Positions 33,557 to 42,844 of a stretch of 50,525 nucleotides of DNA are shown here, in pieces. The first letter of the stretch is position 1; every line of letters starts with the position of its first letter. Source of the stretch: Erysipelotrichaceae bacterium (GTDB lineage Bacteria; Bacillota_I; Bacilli_A; Erysipelotrichales; Erysipelotrichaceae); NCBI GenBank assembly GCA_024684175.1, contig JAIKXJ010000013.1, positions 1 through 50,525 of the forward strand, read 5' to 3'. A program made the position numbers and the translations under genes. The notes beneath the pieces are model-generated. The model was not told the DNA's origin. It made no database searches and saw only the letters and a program-made list of their open reading frames with translations.

Positions 33557-34624
33557 ATGAAGAAGTTTTTTAAACTGCTTATGATCGCATTGCTGGTCTG
33601 CTGCCTGACCGCATGCGGCGAAAAAGCTCCTGAAGAACCTGCAGGTGAAGAAACTGTAGGCGGCGGCGATCTGATCATCTATTCGCCGAACTCCGATCCG
33701 CTGATCGAAGTCGCTTACACGTTCGGCGAAAAGTACGGGATCAATGTCCAGGTCGTTTCTGCCGGTACCGGTGAGTGTCTCGAAAGGATCTCTGCCGAAA
33801 AAGAAAATCCGCAGGCTGACATCATGTACGGCGGCATGAACTATGCCAACTCTTTCAAGGAAGAATATGTTCCTCTGTTTGAGCCATACACTGCAGCAGG
33901 CGATGACAAGCTTCCGGAAGCTTACCGCAACTTCAACGGCATCACCACACACTATGCTCTGGATGGTTCCGCTGCATTGCTGGTCAACATCAAAGAATAT
34001 GAAAAGTTAGGTCTCAACCTCGACGATTTCGATTCTTATGCCGATCTGTTGCAGCCTGAACTCGCCGGCAAGATCGCTATGGGCGATCCGGCAAACTCTT
34101 CCAGTGCCTGGGCCGAACTTACCAACATGCTTCTGGTCATGGGCGATCAGCCGTATGACGAAAAAGCCTGGGAATGGGTCGGCGAATTCATCAACAACCT
34201 GAACGGTGTCCAGCTGTCTTCTTCTTCTGCGATCTATAAAGGAACTTATGAAGGCGAATACGTCGTCGGTGTCTCTTACGAAGATCCGTGTGTCTCTCTG
34301 CTGGTCGACGGCGGCGGCGACAAAGTCAAGCTCGTCTATCCGTCAGAAGGTGCTGTCTGGCTCCCTGCCGGTGTTGCGATCATCAAGAATGCGCCGAACA
34401 TGGACAACGCGAAACTGTTCTTAGACTGGCTGATCTCCGACGAAGGTCAGGGTGAGATCGCAAAGACGACTGCACGTCCGGTCAATCCTTCCATCGCCAA
34501 TACGGCTAAGGAAATGACTCCGTTCTCCGAGATCAATGTGGTCTACGAAGACATGGCACTGTGCGGAACCCATAAGGGTGAATGGCAGCAGCGCTGGACA
34601 GACATGTTCACAGCTGCCCAATAA
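33557..34624 (+). CDS. Substrate-binding lipoprotein, Fe3+/sugar-phosphate type
   Basis: Product of 355 aa. Lipoprotein signal with lipobox LTAC (Cys20), then a family-1 type binding protein resembling FbpA/AfuA/PgtC: DLIIYSPNSDPLIEV at the mature N-terminus, AGTGECLERISAEKENPQADIMYGG. Proteins of this family bind Fe3+, phosphonates or sugar phosphates and annotation alone cannot tell. The cre-like site in the promoter points to a carbon source such as a hexose phosphate (inference). Ribosome binding site GGGAGGG; a longer in-frame start at 33488 was rejected. Confidence 0.85.
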   Translation: MKKFFKLLMIALLVCCLTACGEKAPEEPAGEETVGGGDLIIYSPNSDPLIEVAYTFGEKYGINVQVVSAGTGECLERISAEKENPQADIMYGGMNYANSFKEEYVPLFEPYTAAGDDKLPEAYRNFNGITTHYALDGSAALLVNIKEYEKLGLNLDDFDSYADLLQPELAGKIAMGDPANSSSAWAELTNMLLVMGDQPYDEKAWEWVGEFINNLNGVQLSSSSAIYKGTYEGEYVVGVSYEDPCVSLLVDGGGDKVKLVYPSEGAVWLPAGVAIIKNAPNMDNAKLFLDWLISDEGQGEIAKTTARPVNPSIANTAKEMTPFSEINVVYEDMALCGTHKGEWQQRWTDMFTAAQ

Positions 34625-34665
34625 GCTATTTAGAAATATCATTTAAAACAAGTGAGGTTGGAAAT

Positions 34666-35796
34666 ATGAGTGTAAACATCAAGATCCGCGACGCCGTAAA
34701 AAAATACGGCGATAATACGATCATTTCTGACTTATCACTGGATATCAAGGAGGGTGAGTTTTTCACCCTTCTTGGTCCATCTGGATGTGGTAAGACGACT
34801 TTATTGAGAATGATCGCCGGCTTTAACTCGATCGAAGGCGGAGATTTTTATTTCGGAGACACCAGGATCAATGATATGGATCCGGCAAAACGTAACATCG
34901 GTATGGTCTTTCAGAACTATGCCATCTTCCCGAACATGACTGTCGAGAAAAACGTTGCCTTCGGTCTCAAGAACCGTAAACTTCCCAAAGAAGAGATCGC
35001 ATCCAAGACGGATCAGTTTTTAAAACTGATGAAGATCGATGAATATCGCGATCGTATGCCGGAGAGACTTTCCGGCGGTCAGCAGCAGCGTGTTGCCCTG
35101 GCGAGAGCTCTAGCGATCACACCGGATGTCCTTCTGATGGATGAACCTTTGTCGAACCTGGATGCCAAGCTGCGTGTTGAGATGCGTACGGTCATCAAAC
35201 AGATACAGAACGATGTCGGTATCACGACCGTATATGTGACTCATGACCAGGAAGAGGCAATGGCCGTTTCCGACCGTATCGCGGTCATGAACGCTGGCGA
35301 TATTCAGCAGATCGGTACGCCGAAAGTCCTTTATCAGAGACCGGCGAACTTATTTGTCGCAACATTCATCGGCCATACCAACGTCATCGATGCCAAGCTG
35401 AAAGAAAAAGACGGCGAAGGATGGCTGGTATTGCCGGGAGGCTATGAAGTCAAAGTCGATACCCTGCGCAAAGAAGAGATCTATGACCGCAATGTCAAGG
35501 CTTCCATCCGTCCGGAAGAGCTCGTCGTTGATGCCAACAATAAGGAAGGCGTTGAAGCGACGATCGATGATGCGGTCTTCCTTGGCCTGAACACACACTA
35601 TTTCGTCCATTTCGCCGACGGTGAAACGGCAGAGATCGTTCAGGAATCCAAGATCGATTCGATCATCGAAAAAGGTTCCAAGATCCGCTTGGGCATCAAG
35701 ACCGAAAAGATCAACATCTTCGATGAGACGGGTTCTTACAACCTTGTTCAAGGTGTCGTCAACGACTTGGATGTCTATAAAAAGAAAGAGGCCTGA
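34666..35796 (+). CDS. ABC importer ATPase (PotA/FbpC type)
   Basis: Product of 376 aa. Walker A GPSGCGKTT (about 39-47), Q loop, signature LSGGQQQRVALARAL, Walker B VLLMDEPLSNLDA, H loop VTHDQEEA, then a regulatory TOBE domain (about 290-370). Long C-terminal domain fits the PotA/FbpC/AfuC class. Ribosome binding site GAGG; 41 nt after the lipoprotein and 2 nt before the permease. Confidence 0.93.
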   Translation: MSVNIKIRDAVKKYGDNTIISDLSLDIKEGEFFTLLGPSGCGKTTLLRMIAGFNSIEGGDFYFGDTRINDMDPAKRNIGMVFQNYAIFPNMTVEKNVAFGLKNRKLPKEEIASKTDQFLKLMKIDEYRDRMPERLSGGQQQRVALARALAITPDVLLMDEPLSNLDAKLRVEMRTVIKQIQNDVGITTVYVTHDQEEAMAVSDRIAVMNAGDIQQIGTPKVLYQRPANLFVATFIGHTNVIDAKLKEKDGEGWLVLPGGYEVKVDTLRKEEIYDRNVKASIRPEELVVDANNKEGVEATIDDAVFLGLNTHYFVHFADGETAEIVQESKIDSIIEKGSKIRLGIKTEKINIFDETGSYNLVQGVVNDLDVYKKKEA

Positions 35797-35798
35797 AG

Positions 35799-37448
35799 AT
35801 GACTGACTCAAAGAAAAACTTTGATGTCTGGAAAATCGTCTCGCTCGTGATCTTAGGACTGTATGCGCTGTTCCTGATCTATCCGCTGGTCAGACTGCTG
35901 TACAATGCGTTCTTCTTTGAAGGCGTATTTACCATGGAACAGTTCCAGAAGTTCTTCTCACAGTCTTATTACATCAAGTCGATCTTCAATTCGATCAAAG
36001 TGTCGCTGTGCGCGACGGTACTGACGCTGGTGATCGGCATCCCGCTTGCGTATTTCTATCAGATGTTCGAGATCAAGGGACAGTCGGTCTTGCAGGTCAT
36101 CATCATTTTATGTTCCATGTCCGCACCGTTCATCGGCGCGTATTCCTGGATCATGTTGCTGGGCAGGAGCGGCATCATCACGCAGTTCATCGAATCGGTC
36201 ATTCCGGTCAGAGTGCCCAACATCTACGGTTTCAACGGCGTCCTGCTGGTCTTGGCTCTGCAGCTGTTCCCGCTTGTCTTCCTGTATGTTTCCGGTGCTT
36301 TGAAAAACATCGACAACTCTTTGCTGGAAGCTTCCGAAAACATGGGCTGCACGGGCGTGAAACGTTTCTTTACCCTGGTCATCCCGCTATGCATGCCGAC
36401 GATCATCGCGGCAACGCTGATGGTCTTTATGAGAGCGTTTGCCGATTTCGGTACGCCGTTACTGATCGGTGAAGGTTATCAGACTTTCCCGGTCGTCATC
36501 TACAACTCCTATTTCGCAGAGACCGGCGGCGACCATAACTTCGGTGCTGCGATCTCGGTCATCGCCATCATCATCACGGCGATCATCTTCCTGATACAGC
36601 GTTACGTCAACAACCAGTTCCGTTTCACGATGAATGCGATGCATTCGATCGAACGTAAACCGATCCACGGGATCAAGGCGTTCTTCATCAACTTCTACTG
36701 CTGGTTCATCGTCCTTCTGGCGTTCATGCCGCAGGTCTATGTCATGTATACGTCCTTCCTGAAGACATCCGGAAAGATCTTCCTGCCGGGTTATTCGCTG
36801 GATTCCTACCGTTATGCGTTTACACATTTGAGAAATGCGATCCCGAACACCTTCCTGATCGGCGGACTTGCCTTGGTCATCGTCATCATCCTGGCGATCC
36901 TGATCGCTTATCTGGTCGTTCGCAGGAACAATGCGGTCAACCGTGTCATCGATACGCTTTCGATGGTCCCGTACATCATCCCGGGTTCGGTCGTCGGTAT
37001 CGCACTGGTCATGGCTTTCAACAAGAAACCGATCGTCCTGGCCGGTACGGCGATCATCATGATCGTTGCCCTGGTCATACGGCGTATCCCGTATACGATC
37101 CGTTCTTCTACGGCGACTTTGCAGCAGATCCCGATGTCGATCGAAGAAGCGGCGATCTCTCTTGGTTCATCCAAACTGAAAGCCTTCTTCACGATCACCG
37201 TGCCGATGATGGCCAACGGTATCTTGTCCGGTGCCATCATGTCCTGGGTCACGATCATCACGGAACTTTCCACGGCGATCATCTTATACAATCTCAAGAC
37301 GATCACTTTGACGCTTGCGACTTACACTTATGTCTCAAGAGGAAACTACGGAATCGCGGCAGCCTATGCCACGATCCTGACGGTAGCAACGGTCATCTCC
37401 ATGCTGCTGTACATGAAAGTGACGGGAAACAAAGAGATCTCATTCTAG
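35799..37448 (+). CDS. Fused double permease of the ABC importer (FbpB type)
   Basis: Product of 549 aa with about twelve membrane segments and two BPD_transp modules, each with an EAA loop (LLEASENMGCTGVKRFFTLVIPL and IEEAAISLGSSKLKAFFTITVP regions). A single chain replaces two separate permeases, as in FbpB/AfuB. Completes a self-contained importer; terminator follows directly. Confidence 0.92.
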   Translation: MTDSKKNFDVWKIVSLVILGLYALFLIYPLVRLLYNAFFFEGVFTMEQFQKFFSQSYYIKSIFNSIKVSLCATVLTLVIGIPLAYFYQMFEIKGQSVLQVIIILCSMSAPFIGAYSWIMLLGRSGIITQFIESVIPVRVPNIYGFNGVLLVLALQLFPLVFLYVSGALKNIDNSLLEASENMGCTGVKRFFTLVIPLCMPTIIAATLMVFMRAFADFGTPLLIGEGYQTFPVVIYNSYFAETGGDHNFGAAISVIAIIITAIIFLIQRYVNNQFRFTMNAMHSIERKPIHGIKAFFINFYCWFIVLLAFMPQVYVMYTSFLKTSGKIFLPGYSLDSYRYAFTHLRNAIPNTFLIGGLALVIVIILAILIAYLVVRRNNAVNRVIDTLSMVPYIIPGSVVGIALVMAFNKKPIVLAGTAIIMIVALVIRRIPYTIRSSTATLQQIPMSIEEAAISLGSSKLKAFFTITVPMMANGILSGAIMSWVTIITELSTAIILYNLKTITLTLATYTYVSRGNYGIAAAYATILTVATVISMLLYMKVTGNKEISF

Positions 37449-37469
37449 CCGACCTGAGGTCGGCTTTTT
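37447..37469 (+). terminator. Terminator after the ABC importer
   Basis: AGCCGACC-TGA-GGTCGGCT stem (37447-37454 with 37458-37465) and T-run. Confidence 0.85.
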
Positions 37470-37493
37470 CATGCGCTGACATGAGCGATGATG

Positions 37494-37499
37494 TATAAT
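37494..37499 (+). promoter_or_regulatory. -10 box of ruvA, leaderless type
   Basis: TATAAT preceded by ATG, with exactly 6 nt to the ruvA ATG; -35 weak. No SOS-type CTTGA-N7-TCAAG site is present here. Confidence 0.6.
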
Positions 37500-37505
37500 T
37501 GAAAT

Positions 37506-38066
37506 ATGATTGGTTTTGTAACGGGAACAGTTCATGCATTCGGCGCCGATTTCGTATTGATCGACGTACACGGGGTAGGCTACCGCATCAATTTCTACCA
37601 CCCTGAAGCACTTTCCAAAGGCAAAGAGATGACCATTTACACGTATCAGAACGTGAGGGAAGATGAGCTCTCTTTGTACGGTTTTCTTTCTTTGGAAGAA
37701 TATGATCTGTTCATCAAACTGATCTCGGTCAAGGGTCTTGGTCCGAAGATCGCTTCCAACATCTTGTCGAGAGCGAGCGTGGATGCGATCATCACGGCTG
37801 TTGAGACCGGGGACATCGATTTTATCCGCCATATGCCGGGGATCGGCAATAAGACCGCATCCCAGATCATCCTCGATCTTAAGGGCAAGCTGGTGGAATC
37901 TTCAAACGAAACAAACAATTCCGAAGAACTCAACGATGTCAGCCTGGCACTCAAACAGTTTGGCTACAAGCCGGCGGAGATCAAACCGGTCATGAAAAAG
38001 CTGGCAAAAGAACACGGTTCGACCGACGAGCTGATCAAAAAAGCTCTGTCGATGCTCATGAAGTAA
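37506..38066 (+). CDS. ruvA: Holliday junction DNA helicase subunit RuvA
   Basis: Product of 186 aa. OB-fold domain (1-63), tandem HhH motifs (VKGLGPKIA at about 76 and MPGIGNKTA at about 111) and a C-terminal domain that binds RuvB (about 140-186). Recognises four-way junctions for branch migration. No Shine-Dalgarno; leaderless promoter. ruvB follows in 12 nt. Confidence 0.95.
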   Translation: MIGFVTGTVHAFGADFVLIDVHGVGYRINFYHPEALSKGKEMTIYTYQNVREDELSLYGFLSLEEYDLFIKLISVKGLGPKIASNILSRASVDAIITAVETGDIDFIRHMPGIGNKTASQIILDLKGKLVESSNETNNSEELNDVSLALKQFGYKPAEIKPVMKKLAKEHGSTDELIKKALSMLMK

Positions 38067-38078
38067 AACAACTGATCT

Positions 38079-39086
38079 ATGGAAGAAGAAAACAAAGTAT
38101 TATCAGCGGACAAGCAGGCGCTCGATGACGATGCTTCCCTGCGTCCGCAGACCTTGAAAGACTACGTCGGACAAAGTGACCTGAAGGAGAACCTTGAGGT
38201 CTTTATCGAAGCGGCCAAGATGCGCGATGAAGCGCTCGATCATGTCCTGCTTTACGGTCCGCCGGGTCTTGGCAAAACGACGATGGCTTACATCCTGGCC
38301 AATGAAATGGGCACCAACATCAAGACGACCACCGGTCCGAGCATTGAAAAGACCGGCGATCTGGCAGCCATCCTGTCTTCGCTTCAGGAAGGGGATGTCC
38401 TTTTCATCGATGAGATCCACCGTCTGCCGAAGATCGTTGAAGAAGTCTTATATTCCGCAATGGAAGACTTCTACATCGACATCGTCGTCGGCAAGGAAGA
38501 AGGAGCGAAATCGATCCGTCTGGATCTGCCTCCTTTCACTCTCGTCGGGGCGACCACCAGAGCAGGGGCGATCTCTTCGCCGCTGCGTGACCGTTTCGGT
38601 ATCACTTCCAAACTCAATTACTATACGAAAGAAGAGCTTTCGGCGATCGTGCGCAGGACCTCCAAGGTCTACTCCACTTCGATCGATGAGGAGGCAGTCT
38701 CGGAGATCGCGATGCGTTCGCGCGGTACGCCGCGTATCGCCAACCGGCTTTTCAGGAGAGTGAGGGACTTTGCGCAAGTCAGGAACAACGGCATCATCGA
38801 TCTTCCCATCACGAAAGAAGCTCTGGAAAAACTGAAGGTCGATTCGCTTGGTCTGGATGATGTCGATATCCGTTATCTCCGCGGCATCATCGAACGTTTC
38901 AAGGGAGGACCGGTCGGCGTGGAAGCGATCGCTTCGGCGATCGGTGAGGAGGCGATCACACTTGAAGATGTCAACGAACCATATCTGCTGCAGATCGGTT
39001 TCATCAACCGCACGGCAAGAGGCAGGATGGTCACCGAGAAAGCATATCGTCACCTGAATATCGACTTCGAACAGAAACTGTTTTAA
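38079..39086 (+). CDS. ruvB: Holliday junction DNA helicase subunit RuvB
   Basis: Product of 335 aa. AAA+ motor with [11 protein letters not shown], Walker [10 protein letters not shown] (about 63), Walker [10 protein letters not shown], sensor 1 GATTRAG and the C-terminal winged helix (about 258-335, [11 protein letters not shown]). No clear Shine-Dalgarno before the ATG, so reinitiation after ruvA is likely. Confidence 0.97.
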   Translation: MEEENKVLSADKQALDDDASLRPQTLKDYVGQSDLKENLEVFIEAAKMRDEALDHVLLYGPPGLGKTTMAYILANEMGTNIKTTTGPSIEKTGDLAAILSSLQEGDVLFIDEIHRLPKIVEEVLYSAMEDFYIDIVVGKEEGAKSIRLDLPPFTLVGATTRAGAISSPLRDRFGITSKLNYYTKEELSAIVRRTSKVYSTSIDEEAVSEIAMRSRGTPRIANRLFRRVRDFAQVRNNGIIDLPITKEALEKLKVDSLGLDDVDIRYLRGIIERFKGGPVGVEAIASAIGEEAITLEDVNEPYLLQIGFINRTARGRMVTEKAYRHLNIDFEQKLF

Positions 39087-39110
39087 AAACTCACTTTATG
39101 TGAGTTTTTC
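39085..39110 (+). terminator. Terminator after ruvB
   Basis: AAAAACTCAC / GTGAGTTTTT stem (39085-39094 with 39100-39109). A weaker GC-hairpin with T-run near 39137-39168 may be a backup. Confidence 0.85.
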
Positions 39111-39193
39111 TTTCAGAAAGAACATATCGATCCGGCAGCCGCGAAAACTCTTTATTTGCGGTTTTTTTGATGATGATTCCGTATAAAAAAAGA

Positions 39194-39223
39194 TTGAATT
39201 TTAAATATCGTTTATGTTATCAT
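39194..39223 (+). promoter_or_regulatory. rpmG promoter
   Basis: TTGAAT (39194-39199), 18-nt spacer, TATCAT (39218-39223) with an extended TGT just before it. Confidence 0.65.
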
Positions 39224-39251
39224 GATTAAGCGTAAATGGAGGTAAGTATAA

Positions 39252-39404
39252 ATGCCAAGAGAATTCGTCACTTTCAAATGTACTGAATGCGGTGAAGAAA
39301 CATACACTGGTTCCAGAAATAAGAAGAAACATCCTGAAAAAATGGAAATCAAGAAGTTTTGCCCTAAGTGCAACAAGATGACTACACATAAGGAGAAGAA
39401 ATAG
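39252..39404 (+). CDS. rpmG: 50S ribosomal protein L33
   Basis: Product of 50 aa. Zinc-ribbon form with CxxC pairs KCTEC and FCPKC; N-terminus MPREFVTFKCTECGEETY is typical. Ribosome binding site GGAGG at 39238-39242. Monocistronic, between its own promoter and terminator. Confidence 0.95.
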   Translation: MPREFVTFKCTECGEETYTGSRNKKKHPEKMEIKKFCPKCNKMTTHKEKK

Positions 39405-39421
39405 GCGTTTGCCTATTTTTT
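39399..39421 (+). terminator. Terminator after rpmG
   Basis: AATAGGC-GTTT-GCCTATT stem (39400-39406 with 39411-39417) and T-run; the stop codon is in the stem. Confidence 0.85.
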
Positions 39422-39427
39422 GTTACG

Positions 39428-40024
39428 ATGGATATCACTACTTTCGTGATGGGTCCGATCGCGACCAATACCTATCTGCTGACCGAAGGAAAGGAAGCGA
39501 TCCTGATCGATCCGGCTTCCAGGGCGGACAAGGTCATCGAAAAGCTCGGCGATCTCGATCTGAAGGCGGTCTTGCTTACGCACGGTCATTTCGATCACAT
39601 CAAAGCCTGCGACGGACTCTATGACAAGTATCATTGTCCCATCTATCTGAATACGGCGGATGAACAGCTGGCAAGAGACAAGCATTCCGGAGCCGGCTTC
39701 GGGCTGGTCGCCTACATCAGCTGTCCGATCGTTCCGCTGAAAGAAGGAAAGATGGAGATCGGACCGTTTCATTTTGAAGTGATCTTCACTCCCGGTCACA
39801 CTCCCGGTTCGGTGATCTTCGTCTTTGAGAATCATATCTTTACGGGGGATACGTTGTTTCGGGGGTCGGTAGGACGTACGGATCTCAAGGGCGGCGATGC
39901 CGGGACTTTGAAAGAATCGCTGCGGATCTTCAAAGGATTCGACAAAGAGTATTTCATCCTTCCGGGACACGATGATCCTTCAACGCTCTCGTTTGAATTG
40001 GCCAATAACTGGTTTCTGAGATGA
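39428..40024 (+). CDS. Metallo-beta-lactamase-fold hydrolase, glyoxalase II-like (YqgX type)
   Basis: Product of 198 aa. Zinc motif THGHFDH (about 57-63), further ligands in TPGHTPGS, TGDTLFRGSVGRTD and LPGHDDPS. Resembles the short YqgX/GloB-like hydrolases; substrate unknown. It precedes comGA as yqgX does in Bacillus subtilis. No Shine-Dalgarno: the ATG is 6 nt after the T-run of the rpmG terminator, with TATTTT 8 nt upstream. Confidence 0.85.
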   Translation: MDITTFVMGPIATNTYLLTEGKEAILIDPASRADKVIEKLGDLDLKAVLLTHGHFDHIKACDGLYDKYHCPIYLNTADEQLARDKHSGAGFGLVAYISCPIVPLKEGKMEIGPFHFEVIFTPGHTPGSVIFVFENHIFTGDTLFRGSVGRTDLKGGDAGTLKESLRIFKGFDKEYFILPGHDDPSTLSFELANNWFLR

Positions 40025-40027
40025 AAA

Positions 40028-40062
40028 ACAAACTCATTTTCTTCGGAAAATGAGTTTTTTAT
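40028..40062 (+). terminator. Terminator after the hydrolase gene
   Basis: 11-bp stem (40031-40041 with 40046-40056), TTCG loop, T-run. Confidence 0.9.
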
Positions 40063-40110
40063 TTAGGAATCCGTCTTCTTTCCATCAAATCATGTATTGA
40101 GGTGAAAAGA

Positions 40111-41073
40111 ATGGAAGAAAGACTAGTGGCCTTGTTGAGACTTGCACTGAAATACAACGCGACTGACATCCATTTCATGATGCGTTACCAGGAAGTGAGC
40201 ATCGAGATGCGGATCGACGGCCTTTGCCGGAAGGTCAAGGGACGTTTCGAAGACTATAAGCTGATCCGCTATCTGCAATATTTGGCGAATCTCGATGTAG
40301 GCAACATCCTAACGCCGCAGACCGGGCAGTTCGAGATGGAAGTGGACGGAAACCTCCTGTCACTGCGCTTTGCGCTGATCAACAAGATCAACTACAGCAA
40401 CGGTGTCTTGCGGATCCTTAATTCCAAGATCCGGGTGAACGCTGATAATCTTTCGACTTTGGAACGGCAGAACCGGTATTTTAAGGCACTGCTCAACCGC
40501 AACTGTGGTCTGATCCTGTTTTCGGGTCCGACGGGTTCGGGCAAGACAACGACGCTGTACTCACTCTTGAAAAGCGTCCGGAACAAGAAGATCTATTCGA
40601 TCGAGGATCCCATCGAAGTCTATCACGACAACATGATACAGCTTTCGGTCAACGAAGCAATGGACTTCGGCTACAACGAGGGGATCAAACAGATCCTCAG
40701 ACACGATCCGGACATCATCATGATCGGTGAGATCCGCGATGAAAAGGCAGCGAAAATGGCGGTCGTGGCCGCCAATACGGGACATCTGGTCCTGTCGACC
40801 ATCCATACTTCCAAAGCATCCGGCTGTATCTCGCGTCTGACGGAACTCGGCGTAAACGAGGATCATCTGTATGAAAATCTCTTATGCGTGTCCAATCAGC
40901 GGATGCTGGTGAATATCAATGACCGCTCCAAGGTCGTCTTATACGAGATCATGGATAGGGAGGAGATCGAATATTTCCGGACCTATGGGAGAAACTCCGA
41001 TGACTTCAATTCGGTGGAGAAACAGATCCGAAAGGGGATCGAAGATGGTATCTTTGCGAAAGATGCTGTCTGA
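40111..41073 (+). CDS. comGA: Competence pilus assembly ATPase ComGA
   Basis: Product of 320 aa. GspE/PilB-type secretion ATPase powering the transformation pilus at the inner membrane face. Walker A GPTGSGKTT (about 138-146), Asp box IEDPIEVY, Walker B HDPDIIMIGEIRD and His box STIHT. It lacks the long N1 domain of PilB, as usual for ComGA. The GTG at 40102 was rejected because GAGG at 40099-40102 gives proper spacing to this ATG. First gene of the comG operon; its end overlaps comGB by 29 nt. I see no ComK box. Confidence 0.93.
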   Translation: MEERLVALLRLALKYNATDIHFMMRYQEVSIEMRIDGLCRKVKGRFEDYKLIRYLQYLANLDVGNILTPQTGQFEMEVDGNLLSLRFALINKINYSNGVLRILNSKIRVNADNLSTLERQNRYFKALLNRNCGLILFSGPTGSGKTTTLYSLLKSVRNKKIYSIEDPIEVYHDNMIQLSVNEAMDFGYNEGIKQILRHDPDIIMIGEIRDEKAAKMAVVAANTGHLVLSTIHTSKASGCISRLTELGVNEDHLYENLLCVSNQRMLVNINDRSKVVLYEIMDREEIEYFRTYGRNSDDFNSVEKQIRKGIEDGIFAKDAV

Positions 41074-42052
41074 AAAGACACTTTCGATCGAAGATCTCTC
41101 TTATCTGAGCAGACTTCTGGAGTCGGGACTGGCGATCCGGGACTGTTTTTCCTTACTGAAGAACAAGTCGAACAAAGAACTCTTCGATGCGATCATGAAG
41201 CGTCTGGACGAAGGCGACCCGATCGAGAAAGCGGCGGAAGACTATCTGCCGAAAAAAGTCAGGCCTTATGCGCTTGCGCTGATGGGATCCTTGTCTTTTG
41301 CCGCAGCCCTGTCCTTATCGCTGCAGTTTTATGAAAGGAGCGAAGAAGGAGTCCGCAACGTCCTTTCCAAGATCGCTTATCCTTTATTGCTGCTGTTTGT
41401 CAGCGTCACTTCGTTATATCTCTTCGATCTTTACGGGATCGACTCGATCTTTTCGCTGATCTCGACGTTTGAAGAGAGCGCTTCTTTCTATGCGGATTTC
41501 CGCATCCTGCTGAGGATCTTCGCCCATCTTTTTTACTATGGGACATTGCTGCTGTTTTTTATGACGGTCTTTTTCCTGCAGCCAGGCCGGATCATCTTGC
41601 TGTATGTCTTTGTTTCGAAACACTTTCCCAATTCTTTCATGAATATCTACTGCTGCGAAGAATTCATGTCGCTGTTTCTGATCTGCATTAGGAAGGGCTA
41701 TTCGACAAAAGAAGCGCTGCATATCCTGAAGTCCATGAGAAGCAAGCCGATCATATCGCTTTTGGCTTTTCATATGGATGAAAGTCTCATGGAAGGAGAG
41801 ACTTTGAAAGAGGCTGCGGGGAAGTATTATTACGATTCTTCGCTCTCCCGCTTCATCAAGATCGCCAACTACACCAATGATTTTTCAAAGATCATCGAGT
41901 CTTATATCGCCATGGCCAGAGAAAAGATCATCAAAAGGATGAAAAGCTACACTCTGACCATACAGTTCGTCACATACGTCTTCATCGGCTGCGTCATCAT
42001 CTTCGTTTACCAGATCCTGTTCATGCCGATGAAAGCCATCAGTATTTTTTGA
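41045..42052 (+). CDS. comGB: Competence pilus inner-membrane platform protein ComGB
   Basis: Product of 335 aa. GspF/PilC-like polytopic protein: LSRLLESGLAIRDCFSLL at the N-terminus and the second copy LICIRKGYSTKEALHILK, with about three membrane segments (about 110-130, 165-200, 305-325). The ATG has GGGG 7-8 nt upstream and lies inside comGA. Confidence 0.85.
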   Translation: MVSLRKMLSEKTLSIEDLSYLSRLLESGLAIRDCFSLLKNKSNKELFDAIMKRLDEGDPIEKAAEDYLPKKVRPYALALMGSLSFAAALSLSLQFYERSEEGVRNVLSKIAYPLLLLFVSVTSLYLFDLYGIDSIFSLISTFEESASFYADFRILLRIFAHLFYYGTLLLFFMTVFFLQPGRIILLYVFVSKHFPNSFMNIYCCEEFMSLFLICIRKGYSTKEALHILKSMRSKPIISLLAFHMDESLMEGETLKEAAGKYYYDSSLSRFIKIANYTNDFSKIIESYIAMAREKIIKRMKSYTLTIQFVTYVFIGCVIIFVYQILFMPMKAISIF

Positions 42053-42062
42053 AAGGAAGATT

Positions 42063-42359
42063 ATGAACAACAAAGGTTTCACATTGCTGGAAATGGTGGT
42101 CGTCGTGATCATCATATCGATCTTGTTCCTGCTGACTGTTCCCAACATCTCCAAGGTCATCTCTTCGGTGGACTCCAAGGCCTGTAAGGCGCAGACCAAA
42201 GTCGTCGATGCGGCGATCGTGCAGTTCCGCCTGGATTACGGAAGCGAGCCCGGTTCTTTGATGGATCTGGTCCACGGTGGTTATCTTGAAGAAGAACAGA
42301 TCAGCTGTTCGGGCGGCCAGAGCCTGAGCATCGTGGATGGGCACTGTGTCATCAACTGA
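42063..42359 (+). CDS. comGC: Major competence pseudopilin ComGC
   Basis: Product of 98 aa. Prepilin cleavage motif KG-FTLLEM (cut after Gly5, Glu at mature +5), followed by a hydrophobic helix. Two Cys in the C-terminal domain. Ribosome binding site AAGGAAG. Overlaps comGD. Confidence 0.92.
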   Translation: MNNKGFTLLEMVVVVIIISILFLLTVPNISKVISSVDSKACKAQTKVVDAAIVQFRLDYGSEPGSLMDLVHGGYLEEEQISCSGGQSLSIVDGHCVIN

Positions 42360-42642
42360 AAAAGGTTTCACTCTGCCGGAGATGCTGGCATGTATGGCGA
42401 TGCTTTGCGCTTTCACGCTGTTGAGCCTTCGTTACAGACCTTATATCGTGCCGGAACACTATTATTTCCTCAATGACTATATGCTGGTACAGTCGGAAGC
42501 GATCCGGCAGAGGTCGGCGATGACCTATGGTTCGGGGATCAGTTTCAATTCGATGGGGCATATCAATATGGCAAGGACCATCGACTTCAGCAAAAAGAAG
42601 ATCACGTTCAATCTCGGGAGCGGTTATGCGCTCATCAAATGA
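42337..42642 (+). CDS. comGD: Competence pseudopilin ComGD
   Basis: Product of up to 101 aa. Prepilin motif KG-FTLPEM with hydrophobic helix after it. GTG at 42346 is an equally possible start. Position after comGC and size fit the minor pseudopilin ComGD. Confidence 0.8.
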   Translation: MGTVSSTEKGFTLPEMLACMAMLCAFTLLSLRYRPYIVPEHYYFLNDYMLVQSEAIRQRSAMTYGSGISFNSMGHINMARTIDFSKKKITFNLGSGYALIK

Positions 42643-42844
42643 GAAAGGTTTCTTTCTGATCGATGCCTTACTGTCGGTATTCCTTTTGTCATGTCTCTGT
42701 ATCCTCTGTTTTTCGATCTATGACCTGATGGAGAAATACGAAGAAGGTTATATCGCTTATCAGGAAAGGACGAACGAGTATTATGCACAGATACTCTCGG
42801 GCTTGAACCGGTGTGAGGGGTGTGCGGCCGATGAATATGATTAG
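42626..42844 (+). CDS. comGE: Minor competence pseudopilin, ComGE position
   Basis: Product of 72 aa. MRSSNEKG-FFLIDALLSV resembles a prepilin leader (with Asp instead of Glu at +5), followed by a hydrophobic helix and a short tail with two Cys. Ribosome binding site GGGAG. Overlaps comGD by 17 nt and comGF by 14 nt. Confidence 0.7.
   Translation: MRSSNEKGFFLIDALLSVFLLSCLCILCFSIYDLMEKYEEGYIAYQERTNEYYAQILSGLNRCEGCAADEYD

Noticed and set aside
37471..37505. SOS-type operator at ruvA
   Set aside because: I looked for CTTGA-N7-TCAAG near the ruvAB promoter and found none, so SOS control of ruvAB by the XRE-S24 repressor is not supported here.
39137..39168. Second hairpin with T-run after ruvB
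   Set aside because: The stem is short (CCGC/GCGG) with a long loop. It may be a backup terminator, but is too weak to list alone.
40063..40110. ComK box or ComX-type promoter before comGA
   Set aside because: No paired AAAA-N5-TTTT boxes at helical spacing and no cin-box-like TACGAATA were found; the regulation of comG remains unknown.
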